The notes under the pieces: model-generated
The model's input: the letters and a program-made list of their open reading frames with translations, nothing else
Database searches by the model: none
Told to the model about the DNA's origin: nothing
Made by a program: the position numbers and the translations under genes
Part shown: one piece after another, positions 54,747 to 64,000 of the stretch
Layout of the letters: each line of letters starts with the position of its first letter
How positions within the stretch are numbered: the stretch's first letter is position 1
From: Roseiarcus sp963805295
GTDB taxonomy: Bacteria; Pseudomonadota; Alphaproteobacteria; Rhizobiales; Beijerinckiaceae
Direction of reading: 5' to 3'
Length of the DNA stretch: 64,000 nt
Assembly: GCA_963805295.1 (NCBI GenBank)
Contig: CAWDTW010000055.1
Span: 1-64,000, forward strand

Positions 54747-55281
54747 ATGCGCTGCGTGGCGCTGCTGCGAGGCGTCAACGTCGGCGGCGCGCGGACGCTG
54801 CCGATGCGCGAGCTCGAAGAGGCCTTCAAGAGTGCCGGGGCGACCGGCGTGGCGGCCGTCATCCAGAGCGGCAACGTCGTCTTCGAATCGGATCGTCCGG
54901 CCGACGCCTGCGCCGCGGCCGCCGCGACGATCCGGGCGAAATTCGGGTTCCTGTCCGCCGATCGTCTTGCGCAGCGCCGGCGCGTGGCGTGCGATGGTCG
55001 AGGCCAATCCCTTCGTCGCCGCGGGCGCGCGCGGCCGACGCCCTGCATGTCGCTTGCCTCGCCGGTCCGCCCGATCGAATCGGCCGCCGCGCGTCTCGAT
55101 CCGCAAGCGCTTCCTGCCCGACGAGTTCGTCGTCGCCGGCGCGGACGTCTATCTCAAGCTCCCGAACGGCGTGGCGAAGAGCAACCTCACCAACGCGCGC
55201 CTCGACAAGGCGTTCGGGACCGTCGCTACGATGCGCAACTGGCGCACGGTCCTTCGCCTGCTCGAGCAGTTGGAACGCTGA
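54747..55281 (+). pseudogene. DUF1697 protein gene with frameshifts
   Basis: Starts at ATG 54747, two bases after the mazG stop. MRCVALLRGVNVGGARTLPM, ATGVAAVIQSGNVVFESDRP are DUF1697 marks. Shifts near 54950, 55040 and 55100 are needed to follow AGAWRAMVEANPFVAAG, DALHVACLAGPP and RKRFLPDEFVVAGADVYLKL to the end NWRTVLRLLEQLER. DUF1697 is a ferredoxin-like fold of unknown function. Several lesions make it non-functional. Confidence 0.75.
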
Positions 55282-56364
55282 CACAAACGTGGCGCCGACG
55301 CCGAGCGAATGCGGCGCCGACCGGACATTCATGCCAACTCGTTACAAGGCCTGCCCATTGCCATTTTGAGCCTTTTCAACGGGTTACAGCAAATTGCAAG
55401 GGGATTTCGTAACTGCCAACCACTCGCATCCGTGGCGACCGGGCCGGCTTATCAATCATCCCGGCCCCATCCCGTCGTTGGGAGCCACTTGCGGGAGGGG
55501 GCGTCATTTCCGGGCTCGAATTGAGCCTTTTCAATCGTTTGCGGCGCCATTTGCAGGCCGACCGAGCATTTCCCGCTCGGCCTTCGCCCGGCGCGCCGCT
55601 TGTCACACCGCGATCGAGCGGCTGCACAGGGCAGAGGGCGGCGAGGGCCCCTCGAAAGGGTCGGACATCTGAACCTGTGTGCGAGCTGACAGAGAAGGAT
55701 AGCGTGGTTCCGCCAATGGGGAAGAAAATATTTCAATTCCGCAAGTCGTGGTTTGGCGGCGCGGGGACGACTAATGATCGATAAGCCGGCCCCATCACCG
55801 CAAGGCGGGTGGAGCGCGCCAAAGCATACGGAGAAAAGTCATTGTGCGCCGTTCCGAACGAGAACAAATGTAGCACAAAAGCCGGCCTTCGCCAACAATT
55901 TTCACGCGATTGCGAACGGGTGACAGATCCGGCGCCGAACGGGCACCGCCAGCGCCCCGGCGCAATGCGGACACCGACTGAGGCGGGCGCCCGACGGCCG
56001 CTCCGGGGAAACATGGTTTCGAGGAACAGGGAACTTTTTGCGAAGAACAGGGGACGTTTTGCACGATAACAGGGGGCTCTCGCGCCCTTCCTGCGCGCCG
56101 CGCCAAGCGATCGAATCGAACGCGGAGTCCTCCGGCTGACGCCACACCGCGGGGCGGGAACCGACACATCGGCCAACGCGCGGCCACACTTCCGAAGCGT
56201 CGCTGGCGATCGCCATAAACGGCAAACGTGCAGCCGTCACCGTATTCCGGCGTCGGGCCGCGGCCGCAGCCGCTGCCGCGCTTCCGTCGCCGGCATGGAA
56301 AAAGCAGGCGCGGTCAGAAAGGGGCCCGACCCGCCGGGGCGAAGGCCATTTTGAGTTGTGCGTT
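55282..56364. repeat. 1.1-kb gene-free region with several repeats
   Basis: Contains a 14-bp direct repeat TTGAGCCTTTTCAA (55366-55379 and 55521-55534; 13 bases of it recur inverted at 45777-45789), a 16-bp inverted repeat with one mismatch (55442-55457 and 55776-55791), and three tandem copies of a 21-bp unit about GAACAGGGAACTTTTTGCGA (56024-56080). No frame looks like a known protein. Confidence 0.5.
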
Positions 56365-58305
56365 TCACTCCTCCGGCAGCCCCGCTTTGCGCAGGCCTTC
56401 GACCCAGAAAGCGGGAATACTCCGGGCAGTCGATTGCAGCCATTTGACGGTAAGCTTGGGGTTGAGGCGGCGCGCTTCCGCCACGGCGGACTTCGCCTCT
56501 TCCGATCTTGCCGTCGAGCGCAAGCGCGGCGGCAAGACCCGCGTAGGCTATGAAACTGCGATAGCCTCCGTCGATCGCCTTTCGGCATGCGTCGATCGCG
56601 GCGTCGTAATTCCCGAGGCCAAGTTCGGCACTGCTCAGTATCTACCAGCCAGTAACCGATTCCCGGATCGCGCGGACTCAACCGCATCGCGTATTGCAAT
56701 TCGGATTTGGCTTCCTCGAAGCGACCGATCGCGTTATCCGCCAAGCCTCGAAGCACGTAAAACCGGGCGAAATTTGGATTGACCGCGAGACCGGCTTCTG
56801 CGTCGCGGCGCGCCTCATCCGGGCGGTTGAGATTCATCAGATAGAGGCCTTTGGCCCAATAGGCCAACATGCTGCCGGGATCGAGCGCGATGGCCCGGTC
56901 GGCCTGAGCAATTATTTTGGCGTCGTAATCGGTCCCGGCCGTCCGCCAACCGTAACCGTACTCCAGCATATAGGTCTCAACTTCGCCCGCCAGCGCGTCG
57001 GCGTCGTTCGGATCGAGCTTGAGCGCCTGGTCGAACAACGCTCGCGCAGCAGTGGTATTGTCTTTCGTGGGCGATAGCGCATCCTGCGTCAGCAAGTACA
57101 ATCCGCGCATGACGAGATCGACGCCGTCGGGGTTTTTGGAACGGGCGCTCCTTTTTGCCTCGGCCTTCATGAGTTCCCATCCCAGCGAATTGGCCAGCCT
57201 CGCCACCACCTGATCTTGCAGCTTGAACAGGTCGGCGATCTCTTCCTCGAAGCGGTCGGCCCAAAGATGCGCGCCGCTGTCCGCGTCGATGAGCTGGGCG
57301 TTGACGCGCACCCGGCTCTGCTCGCGCTGGACCGAGCCTTCGAGCACGTAGCGCACGCCGAGCTCCTTGCCGATTTCTCTGGCGTCGACGCCCTTGCCCT
57401 TGAAGGCGAGGGCGGTTTCATGCGCGATCACGAAAGCTGTTGCGAATGCGCGACAGATCGGTGGTGAGGTTTTCGGTGATGCCGTCGACGAAATAATCCT
57501 GGCCTGCATCGCCGGAGAGGTTTTCGAAGGGCAGCACGACAATGGAAAGATGCGCGGGCTTCGGCCGGGGCCGCGGCGTTCGATGGCGCGGCGGCTGGCG
57601 TGCTTGTCGCGACGGCTGTCGGCCGGTTCTCGCGGAGCAAATACCAGGCTCCGGCCGCGGCCACGATAAGCAGCACCGCGACCCCCGCGGCGAGCGGCGC
57701 CAACGCCGGGCGCTTTTTGGGCGCGGCGAGCTTCGCTTGCGCCGCTGGCTCAACTGGCGTCGCGGGCTTCGCCTCGGGACGCTGCCGACTTCAAGCGAAT
57801 AGACCCGGATCGGCTCGGCGATGTTCTTGAGCTGGGTCGGGCCGAGATCGCTGACCTTGAGATCGAGCCGCTGCTTGACCTGGCGATAGGCGTCTTCCGA
57901 CAGACAGATCGCGCCGGGCTTGGCGATGCTCTCCAGCCGCGCGGCGATATTGACGCCGTCGCCCATGAGGTCGCCGTCGCTCTCCTCGACGACGTCGCCG
58001 AGATGGATGCCGACGCGGAACTCGATGCGGCGGTCCTCCGGCACGCCGGCGTTGCGCTCGATGAGGCCGGTCTGCACCTCGATCGCGCAGCGCACCGCGT
58101 CGACCACGCTGCGGAACTCGATGATCGAGCCGTCGCCGGTGCGCTTGACGATGCGGCCATGATGGGCGGCGATGGCAGGGTCGATCAGATCGCTGCGGAG
58201 GCCCCGAAGACGCGCAAGCGTCCTGTCCTCGTCGGCGCCGGCAAGCCGGCTGTAACCGACGATGTCCGCGACCAGGATCGCGGCGAGTTTCCGGGTCTCG
58301 CTCAT
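56365..58305 (-). pseudogene. Class III cyclase - TPR protein gene, multiply frameshifted
   Basis: From ATG 58305 the cyclase domain (about 1-170) is whole: LAAILVADIVGYSRLAGADE, VKRTGDGSIIEF, FRVGIHLGDVVEESDGDLMG, DGVNIAARLESIAKPGAI. Then frames change near 57760 (membrane helix APLAAGVAVLLIVAAAGAWY), near 57560 (LSIVVLPFENLSGDAGQDYF), near 57440 (GKELGVRYVLEGSVQREQSR and TPR units to near 56650) and again to reach the end VKWLQSTARSIPAFWVEGLR at 56365. An intact homologue is at 59636-61507. An IS630 ends 30 bp upstream and removes the promoter. Confidence 0.85.
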
Positions 58306-58406
58306 TTTGGCCCTCGATCCGCCGTGCGAGACTAGTCGCCAGCGTCCTTGAATTTGTGGTGTTTTTCTGAATCTCTGTCGCGGCGATGCGGCGATGGAGG
58401 TGATTC

Positions 58407-59557
58407 GTGGCGGGCAGGGAGATTTCGGTCAAGAAATATGTGGTGAAGTTGAGCGGCGAGGAGCGCGAACGGCTGGAGGCAATGATCTGCGCGGGCAAGC
58501 ATCCGGCGCAGTCGCTGACGAAGGCGCGCATCCTGTTGAAGGCGGACGTGTCGGAGGCGGGCGAAGGTTGGAGCGACAGCGCGATTTCGGCGGCGTTGGA
58601 CACCAGCATCAACAATATCGGCCGCACCCGGCGTCGACTGGTCGAAGAAGGGATGGCGGCGGCGCTGACCCGCAAATACAATCCGAACTCCGCCCGGCCG
58701 CGGATTTTCGACGGGGCGGCGGAGGCGAAATTGATCGCCCTGACCTGCTCGCCGGCGCCCGAGGGGTTCGCGCGTTGGAGTTTGCGCCTGCTCGAGGAGA
58801 AGGTCGTCGAATTGAACATCGTCGAGAAGGCCAGCGACAACACGATCGGAAGGACTTTAAAAAAAACGTCCTCAAGCCCCACCGCAATCGGCAATGGGTG
58901 ATCCCGCCGGACGCCAACGCCGGCTTCGCCGCCGCCATGGAAGACGTGCTGGATACTTACCAGAAGCCGCGCGATCCCGATCGCCCCCTCGTCTGTCTGG
59001 ATGAAACCTCCAAGCAGTTGATCGTCGAGACGCGCGCTCCGATTCCGGCCAGACCCGGACGAGCCGTCCGGCACGATTACGAATACGAGCGAAACGGCGT
59101 AGCCAATATATTCATGATTTTCGCGCCGCTGGAGGGCTGGCGCCGCGTCAAGGTCACCGACCGCCACGCCGCCGCCGATTACGCGCAGGTGCTCAAGGAA
59201 CTGTCCGGCGTGCATTTTCCCGACGCCGAACAAATCAGGCTGGTCCAAGACAATCTGAGCACGCACACGCCCGCCTCGCTCTACGCGGCCTTTCCCGCGC
59301 CAGAAGCGCGCCGCCTCGCCAAACGGTTCGAATGGCACTACACCCCCAAACACGGAAGCTGGCTCGACATGGCCGAATCCGAACTCGGCGTCCTGTCGAG
59401 CCAATGTCTGAGCCGCCGCATTCCAGACAAGCCGACCCTCGAAAAAGAAGTCGCCGCCTGGGAGGACCACCGCAACAAGCATCACGCAAAAGCCAACTGG
59501 CAATTCACCACAGACGACGCCCGCGTGAAGCTCAAGAGGCTCTACCCCTCATTTTGA
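58407..59557 (+). CDS. IS630-family transposase, read through a -1 frameshift
   Basis: ORF1 (58407-58901) carries the HTH half (VKKYVVKLSGEERERLEAMI, ISAALDTSINNIGRTRRRLV). ORF2, in the -1 frame, begins after an A8 run at 58859-58866 and carries the DDE half: LVCLDETSKQLIVETRAPIP (first Asp), IRLVQDNLSTHTPASLYAAF (second Asp), HYTPKHGSWLDMAESELGVL (Glu). A slip of one base back on the A run gives a fusion of about 383 residues, as known for other IS630 elements. Both halves look intact. Confidence 0.85.
58859..58866 (+). promoter_or_regulatory. A8 slippery site for -1 ribosomal frameshift in IS630
   Basis: Eight adenines in the overlap of the two transposase frames, preceded by TTT. The change of frame is exactly -1 here and the amino acid pattern (RTLKK then NVLKPHRNRQW) continues smoothly. 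Confidence 0.65.
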
Positions 59558-59635
59558 ATGACTCGGGCGACTAGGGTAGAGAAACCATCAACCTGTCCAT
59601 CGTAGCCTGTACCGCCTCCTGCTACGTGGCGAAGG

Positions 59636-61507
59636 CTATGTCTCCGGCATGCCAGCCGAACGCAGTCCCGCAAGGACGTGATCGACCTGTTTCCGATAGA
59701 TCTCGTTGGAGCTGAACCGGTTCATCGCCGCGAGCCTTTTCGCGACAGTCTGGCCGGGAGACAGGCGCTCCACGATTTCGATCTCCTTATGCGCCGCATC
59801 CGTCCGCCCGGTCAGGGCGTAGGCCGCCGCCAGATAGGCGTGATAGGTCCAGACCTTGTCGTTCATGGCGACGGCCCTTTCCAATAGGGGGACCGCCTCG
59901 TGGTCCCTGCCGAGAAACAAATAAGTCACGCCGAGATCGCGATAGACAAAGTCCACGAAGGGATCGCGCGGGCTCAAGCGGATGGCCTTTTCGTCAAGCG
60001 CAATCGCCTCCTCGGTGCGGCCCTGGCCCCTCCATATGCCGCTCAGGACCGTGTAGGCATTGGGATAGTTGGGATCGATGGCGATGGTCTTCTCGGCATA
60101 GGAGGCGCCCTTTTCGAGGTCGCCTTTCGTCGTATAGAGAGAGGCCGCCATGAAATTCGCCATGAGGTCGTCGGGCTCCTTCTCCAAGGCCCGGAGCACC
60201 TGATGTTCTGCCTGGTCGAGCGGAGTGCTCGAGCCAAAGAACGCGACGTCCTGAATGTCCGTGCGGAAGACGAGCGCGGGCGCATAGTCGGGGCTGGCGG
60301 CCAGCGCCTGATCGAACAGCTTGCGGGCTTCGGCCACGCCCTGCGGGGACAGTCCACGCATCACGACTCCCCGTCCCTGGAAGGTGAGCGCGACCGCGTC
60401 GCGATTGTCGGGCTGCCGCTCACTGCGGCGGCCCTCTTCGGTCAGAAGCTTGAGATCGAGCGCGCGTGCGATCCGGTTCTTCACGTCGTCGTGCAGATCG
60501 GCGAGTTTCGTGACGTCGCCGTTGAACTGGTCGGCCCACATCTGCCCGCCGGTCGCGGCGTCGATCAACTGCGCGTCGACCCTCACGTCGTCGCCCAGGG
60601 TCTGGACGGTTCCTTCGAGCGCATGGCGGACGCCCAATTCACGGCCGATCTGCCGCACGTCGATCGGCTTTCCCTTGTAGGTCCGGGCCGTACTGCTCGC
60701 GATCACGAACGATCCCGAGATATGTCCGAGCACGTTGGTCAGGTCCTCAGTGAGGCCGTCGGCGAAAGCCTCCTGCTGGGGGTCATGGGCGACGCTCTGG
60801 AACGGCAGAACCACCACCGAGGGAGGCGGCGCCGGCTGACTTGTCGCGGCGACCGGGGGCGTTCGTCCGGCGAGGACGAGCCAGCCCGCGCCCGCCGCAA
60901 GCGCCAAGAGGGCGGTCAGCACGGCGGCGACGGTCGCGAGCCACGCGCGCGACGCTCGTTTGACCACCGTCCGTTGGCTCGGCGGGCCGACCTCGATCGA
61001 ATAGGCCCGCACCGGCTCGGCGATGTTCTTGAGCTGCCTTGAGCCGAGATCGGTGACCTTGAGATCGAGCCGCGACTTCACCTGCCGGTACGCGTCCTCG
61101 GAAAGGCAGATCGCGCCGGGCTTGGCGACGCCTTCAAGCCGCGCGGCGATATTGACGCCGTCGCCCATCAGGTCGCCGTCGCTTTCCTCGACCACGTCGC
61201 CGAGATGAATGCCGATGCGGAACTCGATGCGCCGGTCCTCCGACACGCCGGCGTTGCGCTCGACCATCGCGTTCTGCACCTCGATGGCGAAGCGCACCGC
61301 GTCGACCACGCTGCGGAACTCGACCAAAGCGCCGTCGCCGGTGCGCTTGACCACGCGGCCGTTATGCACCGCAATCGTCGGGTCGATCAGATCGCTGCGC
61401 AGCGCACGAAGTCTCGCCAGAATGCGATCCTCGTCGATGCCGGCGAGTCGACTGTAGCCGACCACGTCCGCACATAGGATCGCCGCGAGCTTTCGGGTCT
61501 CGCTCAT
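59636..61507 (-). CDS. Class III adenylate/guanylate cyclase with TPR repeats
   Basis: 623 residues, intact. The N-terminal cyclase domain (about 1-165) has both metal aspartates (ILCADVVGYSRLAGIDED, VKRTGDGALVEF) and GDGVNIAARLEGVAKPG. A membrane helix (about 188-212, TVAAVLTALLALAAGAGWLV) separates it from the segment VVVLPFQSVAHDPQQEAFAD, typical of the FlgO-like/TolB-like linker, and from about six TPR units (380-600). The TPR part would lie outside the inner membrane if the cyclase is cytoplasmic, so it may sense a periplasmic partner. Its relatives at 10517 and 56365 are broken, so this is the surviving copy. Confidence 0.92.
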   Translation of the reverse strand: MSETRKLAAILCADVVGYSRLAGIDEDRILARLRALRSDLIDPTIAVHNGRVVKRTGDGALVEFRSVVDAVRFAIEVQNAMVERNAGVSEDRRIEFRIGIHLGDVVEESDGDLMGDGVNIAARLEGVAKPGAICLSEDAYRQVKSRLDLKVTDLGSRQLKNIAEPVRAYSIEVGPPSQRTVVKRASRAWLATVAAVLTALLALAAGAGWLVLAGRTPPVAATSQPAPPPSVVVLPFQSVAHDPQQEAFADGLTEDLTNVLGHISGSFVIASSTARTYKGKPIDVRQIGRELGVRHALEGTVQTLGDDVRVDAQLIDAATGGQMWADQFNGDVTKLADLHDDVKNRIARALDLKLLTEEGRRSERQPDNRDAVALTFQGRGVVMRGLSPQGVAEARKLFDQALAASPDYAPALVFRTDIQDVAFFGSSTPLDQAEHQVLRALEKEPDDLMANFMAASLYTTKGDLEKGASYAEKTIAIDPNYPNAYTVLSGIWRGQGRTEEAIALDEKAIRLSPRDPFVDFVYRDLGVTYLFLGRDHEAVPLLERAVAMNDKVWTYHAYLAAAYALTGRTDAAHKEIEIVERLSPGQTVAKRLAAMNRFSSNEIYRKQVDHVLAGLRSAGMPET

Positions 61508-61822
61508 GGCGCAACCCCCTTGTCACCCAGCCCACCGGCGTCATTTTAGCAAATCCGCCGAAGGAAGGCAGCCCCGACGGATCGGCCGGACGGCCGCTTC
61601 GGGACGAGGTTATGTGGAACTCCGGCCCGGCAGTTCATTTCGTTGCGCAGGCGCCGGAATTTCGCGTTTTATCTAAGGTCTGCACGGCCGTAGGTCTCGA
61701 AAAGCGAGTGCGGCAAGGCGAACTTCACCGGGGTCTGGCGCGGCGAGCTGTTCCTTGTCCTCCGGCCGACAATGCTCAACGAATTCGCGGGCAGCGCAGG
61801 GGCGAGGCTCCTGCTCGAGGGA
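61508..61822. other. No gene seen
   Basis: About 315 bases between the divergent-looking neighbours; frames here overlap the TetR gene in shadow and have no protein character. Confidence 0.45.
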
Positions 61823-62416
61823 TCAGGCCGCCCCCGCGGCCCTTTCCTCGCGCGGCCCTGCCAGCGCCGCGAGTCGATGCGCCAGCCCGTCGTCGAGCGG
61901 TTCGCCGAGAAAGAGCCTTCGCCAGATCGCGCCGTCGATCGCCTCGGCGAGCGCGTCGCGCAATTCGGCGTCCGCCGATTGGGCGGCGAGGATTTGCCGC
62001 AAGGCGTTCTGGCGCGGCTTCAGCAGGGCGGTCCGGAACGCCTCGGCGGTATTCGGATCGGCCTGCGCGTCGACCAACAGCCCCCGCAACGACGCCCCGA
62101 TCGGCTTCAGCGCCGCGAACTCCGCTTTCAGAAACGCGGCTAGATCGCCGGCGCGGATCGCCGCCTCTCGCGGCCGGTCGATGCGCTGAGAAGCCTTCGC
62201 GGCCAGCGCCTCGATGATGAGCGCGGCCTTGTTAGGCCAGCGCCGATAGAGCGTCTGCTTGCCGGCGCCTGCGGCCCTGGCGATCGCGCAGACCGTCAGC
62301 GCGTCATAGCCCTCATCGAGCAGGCGCCAGTAGGCCGCGTCGAGAAGCGCCGCCCCGCTCTCCTCGCTGCGGGGCCGTCCCGCCGCGCGCCTTCCCGATC
62401 GCCATAAGCCGAGCAT
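61823..62416 (-). CDS. TetR/AcrR-family transcriptional regulator
   Basis: 197 residues. The HTH (about 15-65) reads ALLDAAYWRLLDEGYDALTV, CAIARAAGAGKQTLYRRWPN, KAALIIEALA. The rest is a helical ligand domain of the AefR/TetR_C_16-like class (ALKPIGASLRGLLVDAQADP, ALLKPRQNALRQILAAQ). No target gene is obvious nearby: hflX is on the same strand upstream with 274 bp between, where nothing else is visible. The first 10 residues are uncertain; a later start is possible. Confidence 0.88.
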   Translation of the reverse strand: MLGLWRSGRRAAGRPRSEESGAALLDAAYWRLLDEGYDALTVCAIARAAGAGKQTLYRRWPNKAALIIEALAAKASQRIDRPREAAIRAGDLAAFLKAEFAALKPIGASLRGLLVDAQADPNTAEAFRTALLKPRQNALRQILAAQSADAELRDALAEAIDGAIWRRLFLGEPLDDGLAHRLAALAGPREERAAGAA

Positions 62417-62690
62417 AACAGAGAAGCGAGACGACGCGTCTCGCTTCGTTTCGAGACCTTGAGTTCCGTATTGAACCGGTGCCCGGAATTACGGATTACT
62501 TCGTTCCGCATCATTTGTGGTCGACCCGTTCCGTAATCGCAAAACCCGCGGAAAACGGCGACCGCCGCCCGGGAGAACCGGCCGGGAGCACGGAATTCTC
62601 GCGCAAATCGCGACCGCGCGGCTCAAAACCTCGCGACGGCGTTTATCATTGGTTTAACCCGGTCCGAATGCCTCCGCAGGCGCGGGATCC

Positions 62691-64000
62691 TCAGCGGCTC
62701 TCGGACCGGTCCCCGCACGACCGTCCCGGCGCGAAGCGCCGCTTGACGCGCTCGACCTGGTCGGGCGCGACCCGGACGGTGAGGTGGAGGCCGTCGTCGC
62801 GGTCGTCGCGGCTCATCACCTCGGCGTGCTCGTAGAGCCAGTGCAGCCCCTGCCCGTCGGCGGCGTCGAGCGTGAGCTCGACCAGCGATCGCCCGCGCGC
62901 GAGCCGCTCCTCGATCGCGACGAGGAGATGATCGATCCCCTCCCCGGTCAGGGCGGAGACGGCGAGCGGCGGCGACTCCGGCGCCTCCTGGTCCAGCGCC
63001 AGCGCGGCGCGTTCGTCGGCGCCGAGCCGGTCGAGCTTGTTCCAGACTTCGACAACGCGATCGGCGCGATCGGCGATGTCGAGCTCGGCGAGGACCACAT
63101 CCACGTCCTGGCTCTGCGCCTCGCTGTCGGCATGCGATATGTCGCGCACGTGCACGACCACGTCCGCGGCCCGCACCTCTTCGAGGGTCGCGCGGAAGGC
63201 GGAGATCAGCATGGTCGGCAGATCGGAAATGAAGCCGACGGTGTCGGAGAGGATCGCGGACCCCCCATGGGGCAGCCTGATGAGCCGCATGGTCGGATCG
63301 AGCGTGGCGAACAGCATGTCCGCGGCCACGACGTCGGCCCGGGTCAGGCGGTTGAACAGGGTCGACTTGCCGGCGTTGGTGTATCCGACCAGCGCGACGG
63401 TCGGGTACGGAACGTCGCTGCGGCTCGCCCGATGAAGCGCCCGGGTGCGCTTGACGCCTTCAAGCTCGCGCTCAATGCGGACCATGCGCTCCTGAATGAG
63501 GCGGCGGTCCGTCTCGATCTGGGTTTCGCCGGGGCCGCCGAGGAAGCCGAAGCCGCCGCGCTGACGCTCGAGGTGGGTCCACGATCGAACGAGTTGCGAA
63601 CGCTGGTAGGCGAGATGCGCCAGCTCCACCTGCAGCGCGCCCTCGGCGGTGCGGGCCCGCCGGCCGAAAATCTCGAGGATGAGCCCGGTTCGGTCGATCA
63701 CTTTGGCGCCGAAGGCCTTCTCGAGATTGCGCTGCTGCACAGGCGACAGGGCGCAATCCATCACGACGAGGTCGATGGCATCGGCCTTCGCCTCAGTGGC
63801 GATCGCCTCGACCTTCCCCTTGCCGAGATAGGTCGCGGGCCGGATCGCGCCGAGCGACACGGTTTCGGCGCCCACGACGTCGAGGTCGATCGCGCGCGCG
63901 AGCCCGACCGCCTCCTCGCGCCGCGCCTCCGGGCTGCGCAAGGCGCCGCGTTCGCCCGGGTGGCCCCGGGTCAGATGGGGGCAAACGACCCGGGTGCGCG
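62691..64000 (-). CDS. hflX: GTPase HflX (5' end beyond the window)
   Basis: At least 436 residues; the frame is open to the right edge and reads family-like there (VVCPHLTRGHPGERGALRSP). HflX is a ribosome-splitting GTPase that rescues stalled 70S ribosomes after heat shock. The N-domain shows AIRPATYLGKGKVEAIATEA, the linker GFLGGPGETQIETDRRLIQE, and the G domain GYTNAGKSTLFNRLT (G1), DTVGFISDLP (G3) and VWNKLD (G4). hfq usually lies directly upstream, outside the window. Confidence 0.95.
   Translation of the reverse strand, partial: RTRVVCPHLTRGHPGERGALRSPEARREEAVGLARAIDLDVVGAETVSLGAIRPATYLGKGKVEAIATEAKADAIDLVVMDCALSPVQQRNLEKAFGAKVIDRTGLILEIFGRRARTAEGALQVELAHLAYQRSQLVRSWTHLERQRGGFGFLGGPGETQIETDRRLIQERMVRIERELEGVKRTRALHRASRSDVPYPTVALVGYTNAGKSTLFNRLTRADVVAADMLFATLDPTMRLIRLPHGGSAILSDTVGFISDLPTMLISAFRATLEEVRAADVVVHVRDISHADSEAQSQDVDVVLAELDIADRADRVVEVWNKLDRLGADERAALALDQEAPESPPLAVSALTGEGIDHLLVAIEERLARGRSLVELTLDAADGQGLHWLYEHAEVMSRDDRDDGLHLTVRVAPDQVERVKRRFAPGRSCGDRSESR

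Larger units (their letters stand above)
58335..59571 (+). mobile_element. IS630-family insertion sequence
   Basis: 1,237 bp flanked by TA on both sides (58333-58334 and 59572-59573), the invariable target of IS630/Tc1 elements. The ends start GTCGCC and match at 16 of 22 positions as inverted repeats. Two overlapping frames encode the transposase. Confidence 0.88.

Noticed and set aside
53841..55412. A 523-codon plus-strand frame over mazG and the DUF1697 gene
   Set aside because: Mostly an off-frame reading of mazG; only its DUF1697 part in the middle is real and this is annotated separately.
57791..59503. A 570-codon minus-strand frame over the IS630 and the broken cyclase
   Set aside because: Antisense to the IS630 transposase, then off-frame in the cyclase.

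Overview
The window looks like chromosome of a high-GC alphaproteobacterium of the order Hyphomicrobiales (Rhizobiales). The housekeeping genes fit this: a split gatCAB, a catalytically empty second dihydroorotase, an alanine/lysine-rich histone H1-like protein, DUF1127 proteins, a trpGDC operon and GAAC-N7-GAAC SOS boxes. I cannot fix the genus; a methylotroph-like Beijerinckiaceae/Methylocystaceae member is a guess.

Region 1-14030 is a mosaic accessory island that stops at the 3' end of a tRNA-Ser(GCU) gene at 14035-14128, next to a small excisionase-like HTH gene. Its cargo is a compact five-gene cluster (994-9901): a membrane diiron hydroxylase, an NRPS with domains C-A-T whose A domain reads almost exactly as a beta-alanine code, a second NRPS protein with domains C-T-TE (no A domain, cysteine in place of the TE serine), and a Wzm/Wzt-type ABC exporter of the kind normally used for O-antigen. 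This is the best candidate for an undescribed system. The rest of the island is debris: IS1595 fragments, a truncated cyclase and an SRAP fragment. An intact flavodiiron-like metallo-beta-lactamase protein also lies there.

Region 14400-25000 is core genome: GST, histone H1-like protein, gatB / toxin-antitoxin / gatA / gatC, ruvX, dprA, plsY and a pseudo-dihydroorotase. A PIN toxin-antitoxin pair sits inside the gat gene cluster.

Region 25100-38450 is a stress island: three Hsp20 proteins, a cytochrome b561-like protein, a CHRD protein, a histidine kinase with response regulator, a DUF4239-like protein, an extra FtsH, a site-2 protease and an HdeD-like protein. Its content resembles the transmissible locus of stress tolerance. 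Several of its genes carry frameshifts. Region 35797-42704 has complete IS1380, IS1595 and IS4 elements; the last two flank and split a class V aminotransferase gene.

Region 43000-53800 holds an SRPBCC protein, an adenylate cyclase, a 1.4 kb unusual intergenic stretch (perfect CRP-type palindrome, SOS box, 21-bp tandem repeats), a LysR regulator, a DUF1127 protein, trpGDC, parE and a double cold-shock protein. Region 53900-64000 has mazG, a broken DUF1697 gene, a broken cyclase-TPR gene, an IS630 element with a probable programmed -1 frameshift, an intact cyclase-TPR gene, a TetR regulator and hflX running off the right edge. Frameshifts are common in accessory genes and absent from core genes, so decay is more likely than poor sequence.
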